64,000 nucleotides of DNA from Abyssogena phaseoliformis symbiont OG214 (GCF_016592595.1 NZ_AP012977.1:1403912-1467911); one strand, 5' to 3'; counted from the first letter of the stretch, positions 9,314-21,461 are shown. Numbers and translations: made by a program. The notes: generated by a model not told the origin, from the sequence alone.

Positions 9314-10524
9314 ACACCCTAGATGACTGGCTAAATTACCAAGAAAACCTACATTTTCAGGACATTGATCTAGGGCTAAAACGTGTTAAAAAAGTTTATC
9401 TAAAGCTGTTTCCAAAAGGTGTTTCTTTTAAAGTAATTAGCGTTGCTGGTACCAATGGTAAAGGCTCTACCGTTGCTTTTATTGATAGCATTTACCAACA
9501 ATCAAACTTTAAAGTGGCTAAATTTAGTTCGCCACACATTCTTAAATACAATGAGCGTTTTGTGATTAATGGCGCGCAAGCCACTGATGAGCAGATTTGC
9601 TCGGCATTTAATAAAATAGAACAAATTCGAGGCAAAACCTCACTCACTTATTTTGAATTTTCAACTTTGGCTGCGCTGATTATTTTTGAGCTAGAAAAAG
9701 TTGATGTGGCTGTATTAGAAGTAGGGCTGGGTGGTCGGTTGGACTCGGTTAATATTATCGATAACGACGTGAGCGTCATTACTAATATTGATATTGACCA
9801 TGTGGATTATTTAGGCGATACTCGTGAGCTGATTGGGTTTGAAAAAGCGGGCATTATGCGCACAAATACGCCTTGTATTTGTGCTGATATCAATCCACCC
9901 GCCTCAATTAGTCAATATGCTCACCAAATCAAGACGCAACTGGCATTTGTTAAGGAAAAATATACAAGTGATATAGGCTTAATCGGTAAGCACCAACAGC
10001 AAAATGCAGCTGCGGCAATGCTTGCTGTGCAAAAATTGAATAAAACCCTCCCAATTAATGCCATTCAAATTAAAACAGGTATTAAATATGCACAACTTGA
10101 TGCTAGATTTCAAATAAAAACCATTAATAACAAAACTGTTATTTTTGATGTTGCGCACAATGCAGCGGCTGTTAAAGTGTTATCAGCAGAATTGGCAAGG
10201 CAAAAATGCCCCACCGTCGCCATATTTTCAGCTTTAAAAGATAAAAATATTGGCTTGATGATTAATGAAATTAGCCTGATTATTAATCAGTGGCTACTAG
10301 TGCCACTTGATGTAAATCGAGCAATAGACATGAAAGCGCTTAGTAGCGAGTTTGGTTTAAATCATAACATTCACGTTTGTGATGATATGCAAGATGCCAT
10401 TAATCACGGGCTTAACGACAAGCAATATCAGCGTATTGTTATTTTTGGCTCGTTTCATGTTGTGGCTGATGCATTAAAAATACTTACGCCATTTATGAAA
10501 AATGATGAAGAAGAAATCTTGTAA
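9301..10524 (+). CDS. folC: Folylpolyglutamate synthase / dihydrofolate synthase
   Basis: Adds glutamate to dihydropteroate and to folates, an ATP-dependent Mur-ligase-type enzyme. 407 residues. The motifs are SVAGTNGKGSTVAFIDSIY (P-loop), AKFSSPHILKYNERF, VLEVGLGGRLDSVNI, ITNIDIDHVDYLGDT, KAGIMR, and IFDVAHNAAAV before the C-terminal domain. The start is a TTG at 9301 (MGRLNTLDDWLNY) lying inside the end of fxsA. No ATG in frame would keep the conserved N-terminal YQENLHFQDIDLGLKR. It leads into cvpA-purF, as in many gammaproteobacteria. Confidence 0.95.
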   Translation: MGRLNTLDDWLNYQENLHFQDIDLGLKRVKKVYLKLFPKGVSFKVISVAGTNGKGSTVAFIDSIYQQSNFKVAKFSSPHILKYNERFVINGAQATDEQICSAFNKIEQIRGKTSLTYFEFSTLAALIIFELEKVDVAVLEVGLGGRLDSVNIIDNDVSVITNIDIDHVDYLGDTRELIGFEKAGIMRTNTPCICADINPPASISQYAHQIKTQLAFVKEKYTSDIGLIGKHQQQNAAAAMLAVQKLNKTLPINAIQIKTGIKYAQLDARFQIKTINNKTVIFDVAHNAAAVKVLSAELARQKCPTVAIFSALKDKNIGLMINEISLIINQWLLVPLDVNRAIDMKALSSEFGLNHNIHVCDDMQDAINHGLNDKQYQRIVIFGSFHVVADALKILTPFMKNDEEEIL

Positions 10525-10563
10525 AATTGTAACTAATCACAAAGCACCTCTAGGAGAGATTTG

Positions 10564-11412
10564 ATGGATGAGTTTTTTGCAACTATCTGGCACATGATTG
10601 AACGCTTAGTTTGGTCTGACTGGATAACCATTGCTATTTTAGCGACATTCCTAGTGCTGGGCTTTAAGCGCGGTATGGCAAGAGAGCTTATCAATTTGGG
10701 GTTTTTATTATTAGCCGTTTTAATTGCATGGCTGTTTTACCAAATATTGGCCATAAGCTCGCTCATCACTTGGCTAACACTCTCACACCAATCTCATTTA
10801 GCCATCTCATTTGGGGTGATTTTTATTGGTGTTGTGATCATAAAAAGAATAATTTACAAACTAACACAGCTCTCCTCAACCGTTGATAATCCTTGTGTAC
10901 TAAACAAACTGTTTGCGCTAATGGTCGTTTTGGTGGCAATCACAATGTTTAGTTGGCATTACTTAAAGGTTGTGGCTAAGCTGGGCATTATGGAAATACT
11001 GATTGGCAATGAATCTGTTCGCATTGGCTTGTCATTTTCAATTGTATTTGGGTTTGCCTTTGGTGTTTTAACTTTTATATCAAGTGTGTTAAATATCTCT
11101 ATTGATGAAACCAAACCTTGTTTCTTGTCGTCTTTTTTCAAAAAAATACTTGAGATTTTGCAAGCAATAGACACCAAGCTTAATGCCAAAAATATCAACA
11201 ACACTCAAAACAGTTTATTAGGCTTAATTGTAGGCTTAATCAAAGGTAGCTTGGCAATTTTAATCATGGTATTAGTGTTACAAAGTATTAGTTGGATTTC
11301 ACAAAAGTATTATTGGATTGAAACTCATGGCGCTTTAAGAGTCTTTCAAGATGTGGCTTCAGACATTAAACCTGAGTTGCCACAATACTTATTATTTATT
11401 GAAAACAATTAG
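10564..11412 (+). CDS. cvpA: CvpA family membrane protein, long form
   Basis: CvpA is an inner-membrane protein needed for colicin V production and tolerance of bile or envelope stress in enterics. The N-terminal half has the usual pattern: WSDWITIAILATFLVLGFKR and GMARELINLGFLLLAVLIAW. At 282 residues it is much longer than the usual 160-190. Extra hydrophobic segments follow at roughly residues 115-135, 150-180 and 220-245. The identity rests on the N-terminus and on position between folC and purF. The ATG at 10564 is preferred over a TTG one codon earlier, with AGGAGA upstream. Confidence 0.8.
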   Translation: MDEFFATIWHMIERLVWSDWITIAILATFLVLGFKRGMARELINLGFLLLAVLIAWLFYQILAISSLITWLTLSHQSHLAISFGVIFIGVVIIKRIIYKLTQLSSTVDNPCVLNKLFALMVVLVAITMFSWHYLKVVAKLGIMEILIGNESVRIGLSFSIVFGFAFGVLTFISSVLNISIDETKPCFLSSFFKKILEILQAIDTKLNAKNINNTQNSLLGLIVGLIKGSLAILIMVLVLQSISWISQKYYWIETHGALRVFQDVASDIKPELPQYLLFIENN

Positions 11413-11422
11413 GAAATAACTT

Positions 11423-12940
11423 ATGTGTGGCATTGTTGGCATTTTATCTACCACTAAGAAAGATACAGCTGTTTATATTTATGATGCGCTGACTATTTTA
11501 CAGCATCGCGGTCAAGACGCAGCAGGCATTGTCACTGCTCATAAAGGACGTTTTTATATGCGCAAGTCAAATGGCTTGGTTAAAAATGTCTTTAGAACTA
11601 AGCACATGACACAGTTGTTAGGCGATATGGGCATTGGCCATGTGCGTTATCCTACTGCAGGTAGCTCATCTAATGCAGAGGCACAGCCTTTTTATGTTAA
11701 TTCGCCATACGGCATTGCATTTGCACATAACGGCAACTTAACCAACACTGAGCAATTGGCTCAAGAATTATTTGAGCAAGACCTTCGCCATATCAACACC
11801 AACTCTGATTCAGAAATTTTACTCAATGTATTTGCCAGTGAATTAGCCAAGTTACAAAAACAACGCATTAACGAGGCTGATATTTTTGCATCTGTAAAAC
11901 AAGTGCATAAGCGTGTACGTGGTGCTTATGCAACCATTGGCGTGATTCCAGGCTATGGTATTTTTGGCTTTAGAGACCCTAATGGTATTCGCCCATTAAT
12001 TCTTGGCAAACGTACCACTAAAGGCGGTACTAAATATATGTTAGCCTCTGAAAGTGTGGCACTTAGTGCGCTTGGTTATGAGATTACTCAAGATATTAAA
12101 CCAGGTGAGGCGGTCGTTATTGACAGAGCGGGTAATATATTTATCAAACAATGCGCAGAAAACCCCAAGCACTCGCCTTGCATCTTTGAATTTGTTTATT
12201 TTGCCCGTCCAGATTCAGTCATTGATAATATTTCCGTATACAAATCTCGCCTAAGAATGGGAGAAAAGTTAGCCAAAAAAATTCATAAAGAATGGGACGT
12301 TAATGATATTGATGTGGTAATCCCAATTCCCGACACCTCTAGAGTAGCTGCACTACAACTGGCACATAAACTAGACGTTAAATATAGTGAAGGCTTAATT
12401 AAAAATCGATACATTGCTCGCACTTTTATCATGCCAGGGCAAAAACAGAGAAAAAAATCTGTACGTCAAAAACTCAGCACAATTGAACTTGAGTTCAAAG
12501 GCAAAAATGTATTATTAGTCGATGATTCCATTGTACGTGGCACAACCAGTGAGCAAATTGTACAAATGGCTCGTGATGCTGGTGCTAACAAGGTGTTCTT
12601 TGCCTCAGCCGCGCCTGCCGTGCGCCATCCCAATGTGTATGGTATTGATATGGCTAGCCACAAAGAGTTTATTGCTCACAATAGAGATACTAATCAAATC
12701 TGCAAAGCCATTGGTGCGGATAAGCTAATTTATCAAGATTTGGATGATTTAATTTGGTGTGTACAGCAAGGCAATAAGGCAATTACCATGTTTGATTGCT
12801 CTTGTTTTAATGGTCAATACGTAACCGATGATATCGATAAAGACTATCTTGAACATGTTGAATTTTTACGAGGCGACCTTGCGAAAGAGGAAAACAACAC
12901 CTTTGAAGCTTCTGAATTGATTGGTAATGATGTAGAATAG
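11423..12940 (+). CDS. purF: Amidophosphoribosyltransferase
   Basis: First committed step of purine synthesis: PRPP plus glutamine to phosphoribosylamine. At 505 residues it is of normal length. It begins MCGIVGI, giving Cys2 as the glutaminase nucleophile with no propeptide. [28 protein letters not shown] and [10 protein letters not shown] complete the glutaminase domain. The phosphoribosyl domain has [17 protein letters not shown]. It ends in a TAG stop at the expected length. It sits 10 bases after cvpA and 25 before metZ, in an order also seen in Pseudomonas. Confidence 0.98.
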   Translation: MCGIVGILSTTKKDTAVYIYDALTILQHRGQDAAGIVTAHKGRFYMRKSNGLVKNVFRTKHMTQLLGDMGIGHVRYPTAGSSSNAEAQPFYVNSPYGIAFAHNGNLTNTEQLAQELFEQDLRHINTNSDSEILLNVFASELAKLQKQRINEADIFASVKQVHKRVRGAYATIGVIPGYGIFGFRDPNGIRPLILGKRTTKGGTKYMLASESVALSALGYEITQDIKPGEAVVIDRAGNIFIKQCAENPKHSPCIFEFVYFARPDSVIDNISVYKSRLRMGEKLAKKIHKEWDVNDIDVVIPIPDTSRVAALQLAHKLDVKYSEGLIKNRYIARTFIMPGQKQRKKSVRQKLSTIELEFKGKNVLLVDDSIVRGTTSEQIVQMARDAGANKVFFASAAPAVRHPNVYGIDMASHKEFIAHNRDTNQICKAIGADKLIYQDLDDLIWCVQQGNKAITMFDCSCFNGQYVTDDIDKDYLEHVEFLRGDLAKEENNTFEASELIGNDVE

Positions 12941-12965
12941 CGCTATTTAATAATTTTACAAGCAC

Positions 12966-14132
12966 ATGAAAGATTTAAACTTCAATACCAAAGCTATACG
13001 CACAGGTTATCAACCTACTACTGAACAGGAACATTCTGAGGCAATATTTTTAACCTCCAGTTTTGTCTTTGACTCAGCCGAACAGGCCGCTAATCGCTTT
13101 TCTAAAAAAGAGCCAGGGAATATTTATGCACGTTTTACCAACCCAACAGTAGATGCCTTTGAAAAAAAATTAGCCGCACTTGAAGGTACGCAAGCCTGTG
13201 TTGCAACATCATCTGGTATGGCGGCAATCTTTGCCACCATCATGGCACTGCTTAAATCAGGTGATCATATTGTTGCTTCTCGTAATATGTTTGGCACCTC
13301 AATTGTGCTATTAAACACCATTATTACTAAATTTAATGTTGACATTAATTTTGTAGATTTATCTGACTTATCAGCATGGGAAAGTGCGGTTAAAAATAAC
13401 ACCAAGCTTTTTTTACTTGAGACGCCATCTAATCCACTGGGTGAGGTTGTAGATATTGCTGCGCTTAGTAAAATATCAAAAGCCCATCATGTTCTTTTAG
13501 CAGTTGACAATGCAATTTTAAGCCCTGCGCTACAAAATCCTATTGCCTTGGGTGCTGATATTGTCATTCACTCAGCCACTAAATATATTGATGGTCAAGG
13601 TAGATGCTTAGCAGGTGCTGTGGTTGGAAGTGCTGACATTATTGAGCAAGTTCATGGATTTGTGCGCACCACAGGCCCTAGTTTGAGCGCTTTTAATGCT
13701 TGGATTGTGCTTAAGGGGCTAGACACTCTAAGTCTTAGAATGAAAGCCCACTCAGACAATGCGCTTAAACTTGCCATCTGGCTTGAAACCCAAGATCAGG
13801 TAGAAAAAGTCTATTATTTAGGTCTGTCTTCGCACCCTGATTACAACTTAGCTAAATCCCAACAGTCTGGTTTTGGTGGCATTGTATCGTTTAAAGTTAA
13901 AGGTGGAAAAGAGTCGGCCTTTAAAATAATCAACGCCACCAGTATACTTTCCATTACCGCTAATTTAGGTGATACAAAATCTACAATCACCCATCCAGCC
14001 ACCACAACGCACGGACGCTTAACCGATGAAGAAAGACTTAATGCTCATATAACAGATGGATTAATCAGGGTGTCTGTTGGTCTAGAAGACATTAAAGACA
14101 TCATTGCTGATATTAAGCAGACACTGGTATAA
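12966..14132 (+). CDS. metZ: O-succinylhomoserine sulfhydrylase
   Basis: PLP enzyme making homocysteine directly from O-succinylhomoserine and sulfide, for methionine synthesis. 388 residues of the Cys/Met metabolism family: YARFTNPTVDAFEKKLAALE, SSGMAAIFATIMALL, LLETPSNPLGEVVDI, and the PLP lysine in VIHSATKYIDGQGRC. The GQGR form after the lysine is typical of MetZ rather than MetB or MetC. Direct sulfhydrylation suits a sulfide-rich lifestyle, but that link is inference. Follows purF. Confidence 0.93.
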   Translation: MKDLNFNTKAIRTGYQPTTEQEHSEAIFLTSSFVFDSAEQAANRFSKKEPGNIYARFTNPTVDAFEKKLAALEGTQACVATSSGMAAIFATIMALLKSGDHIVASRNMFGTSIVLLNTIITKFNVDINFVDLSDLSAWESAVKNNTKLFLLETPSNPLGEVVDIAALSKISKAHHVLLAVDNAILSPALQNPIALGADIVIHSATKYIDGQGRCLAGAVVGSADIIEQVHGFVRTTGPSLSAFNAWIVLKGLDTLSLRMKAHSDNALKLAIWLETQDQVEKVYYLGLSSHPDYNLAKSQQSGFGGIVSFKVKGGKESAFKIINATSILSITANLGDTKSTITHPATTTHGRLTDEERLNAHITDGLIRVSVGLEDIKDIIADIKQTLV

Positions 14133-14162
14133 TGTAGGGAAAATTTTTACGTAAAAAACACA

Positions 14163-14672
14163 ATGCAAAATTCTTTTTCCTATGATGAATTAATTAAATG
14201 TGGCAATGGCGAATTGTTTGGGCTGGGCAACGCCCAACTGCCAAAGCCACCGATGTTAATGTTTGATCGCATTAACCATATCTCTAGTGAGGGTGGCGAA
14301 TATGGCAAAGGTGAGATTATTGCCGAATTAGACATTAACCCTGATTTGTGGTTTTTTGAATGTCACTTTAATGAAGATCCTGTTATGCCTGGTTGCTTAG
14401 GACTAGATGCCATGTGGCAATTAATTGGCTTTTATTTAGGGTGGTTGGGTGGCCCTGGCCGTGGTCGTGCGCTTGGTGCTGGTAATATTAAATTTGTCGG
14501 TCAAGTATTGCCCAGTGCAAAAAAAGTAACCTACAAAATTAACTTATCGCGCGTTATTGCACGCAAATTGTACATGGGTGTAGCTGATGCAACCATGGAA
14601 GTGGATGGCAAAGTCATTTATGAGGCCACCAATCTTAAGGTTGGATTATTTACTGATACTAGCAAAATGTAA
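14163..14672 (+). CDS. fabA: 3-hydroxydecanoyl-ACP dehydratase/isomerase
   Basis: Dehydrates 3-hydroxydecanoyl-ACP and isomerises the trans-2 to the cis-3 product, the anaerobic route to unsaturated fatty acids. The 169 residues match the family (about 171). Key sites: [20 protein letters not shown] with the catalytic His and the following Asp-containing helix GLDAMWQL, then [17 protein letters not shown]. The stop overlaps the fabB start by one base, so fabA and fabB are coupled. Confidence 0.97.
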   Translation: MQNSFSYDELIKCGNGELFGLGNAQLPKPPMLMFDRINHISSEGGEYGKGEIIAELDINPDLWFFECHFNEDPVMPGCLGLDAMWQLIGFYLGWLGGPGRGRALGAGNIKFVGQVLPSAKKVTYKINLSRVIARKLYMGVADATMEVDGKVIYEATNLKVGLFTDTSKM

Positions 14673-15889
14673 TGAACAGAGTTGTTGTCACAGGAATGGG
14701 AATTGTTTCTAGTTTGGGTGCAAACTGTATAGAAGTTTTAGCCTCTTTAAAAGCGGCAAAATCAGGCATTAAATTTGACGAAAACCAAGCGAAAATGGGG
14801 CTTCGTTCACACGTCTCTGGCTTGATTGCTGAAATAGACTCTAATGCAATCATTGATAGAAAAATGAAACGCTTTATGGCTGATGCTGCTATTTACAATG
14901 CAGTTGCCCTAGATGAGGCGATTAAGCAATCAGGATTAACACCTGAACAAATATCAAATGAACGTACTGGACTTATCATGGGCTCTGGCGGCGCTAGCAA
15001 CCAAAACGTAGTAGAAGCCGTCGACATCTTAAGGGAAAAAGGCATTAAGTGTGTTGGTCTTTATCGTGTACCGCGCACGATGGGCTCTACAACCTCAGCT
15101 TGCCTTTCAACCCTGTTCAAAATTAAGGGCATTAACTATTCAATCAGCTCTGCTTGTTCAACCTCTGCACACTGCATCGGTAACGCCATGGAACAAATTC
15201 AAATGGGCAAACAAGATGTGGTATTTGCTGGTGGTGGTGAAGAGTTAGACTGGTCGCTCACCATGTTGTTTGATGCAATGGGCGCCTTATCTTCTAAATA
15301 CAACGAAACACCTTCAAGCGCTTCTCGTGCCTTTGATACGAGTCGTGATGGTTTTGTTATTTCTGGTGGTGGTGGTACATTAGTACTTGAATCATTAGAA
15401 CATGCACAAGCTCGAGGTGCAACTATTCTTGCAGAACTCACGGGCTATGGTGCAACGTCCGATGGCTATGATATGGTTGCACCGTCAGGTGAAGGTGCTA
15501 AACGCTGTATGCAACTTGCCATTTCAACCATTAAAGGTCCGATTGATTATATCAATGCACACGGCACTTCTACCCCTGTGGGTGATGTTAAAGAATTAGG
15601 TGCTATTAAAGCAGTATTTAGCGACAACATCCCATATGTTAGCTCAACCAAATCTCTTTCTGGACATGCCTTGGGTGCAGCAGGCGTGAATGAGTCAATC
15701 TACTCATTACTCATGCTACAAAACGACTTTATGGCAGAATCTGTTAATATTGAAAATCTTGATGAAGCAGCTGAAGGCGTACCAATTGTACGAACAACAA
15801 CCAAACAATCACTCAAGCGAGTGATGTCTAATAGTTTTGGTTTTGGTGGTACAAATGCTTGCCTAGTCTTTGAAAAATTTAAGCAATAA
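14672..15889 (+). CDS. fabB: 3-oxoacyl-ACP synthase I
   Basis: Condensing enzyme that elongates the cis-3-decenoyl product of FabA. 405 residues. The Cys-His-His triad is visible in [29 protein letters not shown] and [14 protein letters not shown]. Start [16 protein letters not shown] and end [15 protein letters not shown] are canonical. The fabA-fabB pair indicates the E. coli-like anaerobic unsaturated fatty acid pathway. It converges on secF with a 39-base gap; no terminator is apparent. Confidence 0.97.
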   Translation: MNRVVVTGMGIVSSLGANCIEVLASLKAAKSGIKFDENQAKMGLRSHVSGLIAEIDSNAIIDRKMKRFMADAAIYNAVALDEAIKQSGLTPEQISNERTGLIMGSGGASNQNVVEAVDILREKGIKCVGLYRVPRTMGSTTSACLSTLFKIKGINYSISSACSTSAHCIGNAMEQIQMGKQDVVFAGGGEELDWSLTMLFDAMGALSSKYNETPSSASRAFDTSRDGFVISGGGGTLVLESLEHAQARGATILAELTGYGATSDGYDMVAPSGEGAKRCMQLAISTIKGPIDYINAHGTSTPVGDVKELGAIKAVFSDNIPYVSSTKSLSGHALGAAGVNESIYSLLMLQNDFMAESVNIENLDEAAEGVPIVRTTTKQSLKRVMSNSFGFGGTNACLVFEKFKQ

Positions 15890-15928
15890 ACGAAAAAACT
15901 TCTTAACAAGCATCCAAATATTACTTAA

Positions 15929-16855
15929 CTATGGTCGTGAATCAAGTGCTTTCTTTTCTTTTTCAGATGGCAACAAATCTTCCTTAGTAATGCCCAATGC
16001 AAGAATCATTGAACTAGCAACATAAATAGAAGAATAAGTACCCACCACCACTCCAATTAGTAACGCTAAAGCAAAACTATGGATAGTTTCACCACCTAAA
16101 AAGAACAACGCTAACAACACCAATAAGGTGGTTAAAGAAGTCATGATTGTTCTAGATAGCGTTTGATTAAGCGCGCCATTAATAATCTTAGAAGAATCAA
16201 CATGACGTGTTGATAAGAAATTTTCACGAATTCTGTCAAACACTACAATAGTATCATTCAAAGAATAGCCAATGACGGCTAATATGGCAGCCAGTACTGT
16301 TAAATCAAACTCAATTTGAAATAATGAGAAAAAGCCTAGGGTGATAATAACATCATGCATAAGGGCGACAATTGAGCCTAATGAAAAACGATATTCAAAA
16401 CGTATCGCTACATAAATCAAAATACCAATCAGCGCATACAACATTGCCAAGCCGCCATCATTAGTAAGCTCTTCACCCACTTTAGGGCCTACAAATTCAA
16501 CCCGACGAATATCAACATCATCGCCCAATAAATTGGTGATTTTTGAACTTAGTTTGGCACTAGAAATTGATTGTAGCTCTAAGCGAATTAAAACCTCATT
16601 AGTTGAACCAAAATATTGGACATTAGCCCCTTTAAAATTTGCCTTGGCTAGCGTGGTTCTAATCTCGGCTAAATCAACACCTTGTTGATAACCCGCTTCA
16701 ATTAAAGTGCCGCCCGTAAAATCAATGCCTAGCTTAAGCCCGTTCATGGTCAATGAAAAAATGCTAGCAACAATCAATAATACCGAAAATATAATGGCAT
16801 AAGTGCGCTTGCCCACAAAGTCAATCGTTGGAATGTTTGATGCTTTTAAACTCAT
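15929..16855 (-). CDS. secF: Protein translocase subunit SecF
   Basis: Inner-membrane partner of SecD that uses the proton gradient to help pull exported proteins through SecYEG. 308 residues with the first helix near residues 20-40 (ADVGK-like start IPTIDFVGKRTYAIIFSVLL), LGIDFTGGTLIEAGYQ, then the five-helix core with IGYSLNDTIVVFDRIRENF and TLSRTIMTSLTTLLVLLALF. It overlaps secD by 4 bases (ATGA) and ends the yajC-secD-secF operon. Confidence 0.97.
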   Translation of the reverse strand: MSLKASNIPTIDFVGKRTYAIIFSVLLIVASIFSLTMNGLKLGIDFTGGTLIEAGYQQGVDLAEIRTTLAKANFKGANVQYFGSTNEVLIRLELQSISSAKLSSKITNLLGDDVDIRRVEFVGPKVGEELTNDGGLAMLYALIGILIYVAIRFEYRFSLGSIVALMHDVIITLGFFSLFQIEFDLTVLAAILAVIGYSLNDTIVVFDRIRENFLSTRHVDSSKIINGALNQTLSRTIMTSLTTLLVLLALFFLGGETIHSFALALLIGVVVGTYSSIYVASSMILALGITKEDLLPSEKEKKALDSRP

Positions 16856-18705
16856 ATTGAAATCTCCTCTAACTTTTTGCCACCGTATATTTTATTAATG
16901 ATTGCACGTGAGACAATAATGGCTGTGAACATTGAAGTGATAATGCCAATTGACAAAGTAATCGCAAAGCCTTTAATTGGTCCAGTACCAAAGCTAAACA
17001 AAACCAATGCCGCAATCAAAGTCGTAATATTAGCATCTGCAATGGTCAGTAACGCTTTATCATAGCCACTTGAAATGGCTTTTTGAATATTGCTATTTGC
17101 ACCTAATTCTTCTTTAATACGCTCAAAAATTAACACATTGGCATCCACCGCCATACCCACTGTAAGTACAATGCCTGCAATACCTGGTAACGTCAGCGTG
17201 GCTTGTAATAAAGACAAAACAGACACAATCATCACCAAATTAAGCGTCAAAGCCACATTCGCCGCCATGCCAAATACACGATAACGCATAGCCATAAATA
17301 ACAACACCAAAACAAAACCAACCGATACCGATATCACACCTTTGGTAATATTATCTGCGCCAAGGCTTGGACCAATAGTGCGTTCCTCAATAATTTCAAT
17401 CGGTGCCGAGAGTGAACCTGCCCTTAATAATAAGGCTAAATTACGCGCTTCCTGAGCACTGTCAATCCCTGTAATTTGAAACCGTGATGAAAATGTGCCT
17501 TGAATTGTGGCAGCATTAATAATATCTTTAGTGGTGGTACGTTTCTTAATGGTTTTTCCATTTTTAGTTATGGTTTCAACCTTATTTTCAATAAAGACAA
17601 CTGCTATACGATGGTGTAAGTATTTTTTAGTGGTGTTAAGCATTGCTCTGCCGCCAATACTATCAAGTGTGATATTCACCATTGGAATGTTGTTTTCTTG
17701 ATCAATGCCAGACGCCGCACCTGTAATGTTCTCACCTGTTGTGATAACGCGACTCTTTAGCAATAATGGACGACCATCTTTAAAATAATAAAGTTTTGAA
17801 CCAATTGGCACACGCCCTGATTGAATGGCTGTTTGTGGGTCATTTTTTTCATCAACCAGTCTAAACTCCAAAGTCGCCACTGCACCTAAAATCTCTTTTG
17901 CTCTAGCTGTATCTTGTACACCTGGCAGTTGAACCACAATACGTTCCGAACCTTGCTGTTGAATAATTGGCTCTGCCACACCTAACTCATTCACTCGATT
18001 ACGCAACGTTGTAATATTTTGTTTAAGTGCACTTTTTTTGGCTTGTTTTTGTGCACTATTACTAATACCAATATTGAGTAATAATTCGCCCGTATTGTTG
18101 TTATCAAAAATCACCAAGCCATCCAATTCTGATTTAATTAACTGAGCCGCTCTGTCTTTTAATTCAGCGTGCTTAAAACGAATAACAATACTGCTATTTT
18201 CTTGCCTAATGCTCTTATATAGTCTATCTTTACGTAATAAAACACGAAGTTCATTATATGCCTTGTCCATTGAGGCTGAAATGACCGCCTCCATATCAAC
18301 CTCTAATAAGAAATGCACACCACCTCTAAGGTCTAAACCAAGTGACATGGCTTTACCACCAAGGCTCGCCAACCAAGTTGGTACAGAAGGTGCTAAATTT
18401 AGTGCCACCACGTAACGACGACCTAATGCCTGTTTAAGGGCATCCTTGGCTAAAAGCTGTTGTGTATTGTCCTTAAAACGCGCCAAAATTCTTTGACTGG
18501 TTAGTTCAACAGATTTAAATTCAATTTGTTGAACTTTCAATGCATTTTTAACTTTATCCAAATCTTGGTCAACAATCAAAGCATTACCTGCGCTTGACAC
18601 TTGAATAGCCAAATCAGAGCCAAATATATTTGGCAACGCATACAACATTGAAAGCAATAAAACAAATGCAATCAATGCATTTTTAAGCCCTGAGTAATGA
18701 TTCAT
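16852..18705 (-). CDS. secD: Protein translocase subunit SecD
   Basis: 617 residues, the usual length for the gamma form. The N-terminal helix (ALIAFVLLLSMLYALPNIFG) is followed by SLGLDLRGGVHFLLEVD, a periplasmic region with LRNRVNELGVAEPIIQQQGS and RIVVQLPGVQDTARAKEILG, then the membrane core with GIVLTVGMAVDANVLIFERI. The basis is standard SecD motifs and the yajC-secD-secF order. An intact Sec accessory set contrasts with the decay of exported accessory proteins elsewhere in the window. Confidence 0.97.
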   Translation of the reverse strand: MNHYSGLKNALIAFVLLLSMLYALPNIFGSDLAIQVSSAGNALIVDQDLDKVKNALKVQQIEFKSVELTSQRILARFKDNTQQLLAKDALKQALGRRYVVALNLAPSVPTWLASLGGKAMSLGLDLRGGVHFLLEVDMEAVISASMDKAYNELRVLLRKDRLYKSIRQENSSIVIRFKHAELKDRAAQLIKSELDGLVIFDNNNTGELLLNIGISNSAQKQAKKSALKQNITTLRNRVNELGVAEPIIQQQGSERIVVQLPGVQDTARAKEILGAVATLEFRLVDEKNDPQTAIQSGRVPIGSKLYYFKDGRPLLLKSRVITTGENITGAASGIDQENNIPMVNITLDSIGGRAMLNTTKKYLHHRIAVVFIENKVETITKNGKTIKKRTTTKDIINAATIQGTFSSRFQITGIDSAQEARNLALLLRAGSLSAPIEIIEERTIGPSLGADNITKGVISVSVGFVLVLLFMAMRYRVFGMAANVALTLNLVMIVSVLSLLQATLTLPGIAGIVLTVGMAVDANVLIFERIKEELGANSNIQKAISSGYDKALLTIADANITTLIAALVLFSFGTGPIKGFAITLSIGIITSMFTAIIVSRAIINKIYGGKKLEEISI

Positions 18706-18720
18706 AATGGTTATTTTTAA

Positions 18721-19065
18721 CTAAATTTTAGTACTGCCTTTTGGCATTTTTTGGTTAATGCCTTGCTTTTGCACCTTAACCACAACACCATCAGCAATTT
18801 CCAATGTTGCAAAAGACTCGTCCACAGAAACAACCTTGCCAATCACACCACCATTGGTAACAACTTCATCGCCTGTTTTTAACACTGCTAATAATGTTTT
18901 GTGTTCCTTGGCACGTTTTTGTTGTGGTCTGATGAGTAAAAAATACATCAGCACAAACATAACCAATAAAAATGGCAGTCCACCCCAGGGGTCTGAGACA
19001 CTTCCCTCTATAGAGACTAAACCTTCTGCAAATGTTGGTGCAATGATTAAATCTAATAAGCTCAT
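18721..19065 (-). CDS. yajC: Sec translocon accessory protein YajC
   Basis: Single-span membrane protein associated with SecDF. 114 residues: one hydrophobic helix (GGLPFLLVMFVLMYFLLIRP) followed by QQKRAKEHKTLLAVLKTGDE and VVTNGGVIGKVVSVDE, the YajC cytoplasmic core. It lies 15 bases upstream of secD and 21 downstream of serS on the same strand. Confidence 0.95.
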   Translation of the reverse strand: MSLLDLIIAPTFAEGLVSIEGSVSDPWGGLPFLLVMFVLMYFLLIRPQQKRAKEHKTLLAVLKTGDEVVTNGGVIGKVVSVDESFATLEIADGVVVKVQKQGINQKMPKGSTKI

Positions 19066-19086
19066 TTTATCTCCTTATGTAAAAAA

Positions 19087-20403
<1,317 letters not shown>

Positions 20404-20458
20404 TTAACACCTAGTTATACTAGGTTTGACTTTAAAAACTAACTTCGGAAATTATACT

Positions 20459-20746
20459 ATGTTTAATTCATTTTCAAGCAGTGATGCTTGCAAACTATTG
20501 GCCAATGGTGCTCAATTAGTTGATGTTCGCTCTAGTAGCGAATTTGCCCAAGGCGCACTACCAAATGCAATCAATCTGCCACTACAATCCATTATGGGTG
20601 CTGACCAAATCATCGACCGTGACAAGGCCGTTATTCTTTATTGCGTTACAGGTGCTCGTTCATCAACTGCTAAAAATTATTTAATCCAAATGGGTTATGA
20701 GAATGTTAATGATTTGGGTTCGTTTAAGAATTACAACTGCAAGTAG
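20459..20746 (+). CDS. Rhodanese-like domain protein, single domain
   Basis: A 95-residue single rhodanese domain: NGAQLVDVRSSSEFAQGALP, NAINLPLQ, and the active-site loop AVILYCVTGARSS with the catalytic Cys. Such proteins carry sulfane sulfur between donors and acceptors in the cytoplasm; the specific partner cannot be told from sequence. I start at ATG 20459 (MFNSFSSSDACK). The frame extends to a TTG at 20426 but the extra 11 residues are not domain-like. A second rhodanese gene lies at 28105-28584. Confidence 0.85.
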   Translation: MFNSFSSSDACKLLANGAQLVDVRSSSEFAQGALPNAINLPLQSIMGADQIIDRDKAVILYCVTGARSSTAKNYLIQMGYENVNDLGSFKNYNCK

Positions 20747-20776
20747 CACAATACAATAATGGTATAAACTGGTGCA

Positions 20777-21409
20777 ATGAGGGTTAAAAGCACTTGGCAC
20801 AAAACCCAAGTTAAAACCATTGGTGATATTGCTGGTGCGCTGGCATTTAACTCGTGGCGCATTACTAAAAATCATTTAGAAGATTTAATTAACGAAGCCT
20901 TCGTGATTGAAAAAGCACAAGTGTTTGATGTAATCTCTGAATACTTATGTTTTCTAATTCAGTGTATTGATAGACTGGTATTTGATAAATTAGATGCCAA
21001 ACAACGTCAAGCATTGATTGTCAAGTTAGCCAAACAATCGGCTGATTATTTTCACGAAAACAAACAAGAATGTATTGGCTCAGGTGAGCACTGGAAAGAC
21101 TTTATTCAAATTTATAATGCCAGGTCTCAAGACTACGCCAATTATGAATTTAAAAATGGTGAACCTAATTATCATTTCTTAAGATACTTTGCAGAGAAAA
21201 TTCAAAAAGCCATGACTCATGCTGATTCAAAATGGATTGTCCAACAAATTATTGAAATCCAAGCCCCAAAAGCCTTTAAATCAATCAAAAAAAGTGTTAA
21301 GGACTTGGTGGCAGTTGAAAAAATAATATCCAAAGCTGAGCAAATAAAAAATAAAAAGAGCAAAATTCCCAGATCCAAACGCAAATCAACCCGCCCTGAC
21401 TTGCAATAA
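20777..21409 (+). CDS. Conserved hypothetical protein, possible structural or RNA-related
   Basis: 210 residues starting MRVKSTWHKTQVKTIGDIAG. It is soluble, largely helical by composition, with central segments QSADYFHENKQECIGSGEHW and GEPNYHFLRYFAEKIQKAMT, and a very basic C-terminal tail (KNKKSKIPRSKRKSTRPDLQ). I do not recognise a named domain. It looks like a protein conserved without a name in beta- and gammaproteobacteria, but that is memory rather than a search. The Lys/Arg-rich tail could bind nucleic acid (inference). It lies 30 bases after the rhodanese gene and 52 before trxC. Confidence 0.8.
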   Translation: MRVKSTWHKTQVKTIGDIAGALAFNSWRITKNHLEDLINEAFVIEKAQVFDVISEYLCFLIQCIDRLVFDKLDAKQRQALIVKLAKQSADYFHENKQECIGSGEHWKDFIQIYNARSQDYANYEFKNGEPNYHFLRYFAEKIQKAMTHADSKWIVQQIIEIQAPKAFKSIKKSVKDLVAVEKIISKAEQIKNKKSKIPRSKRKSTRPDLQ

Positions 21410-21461
21410 ACCCAATCCACCCATAGATAATACTCAATGATATCAAAAAATAGGAGCTAAC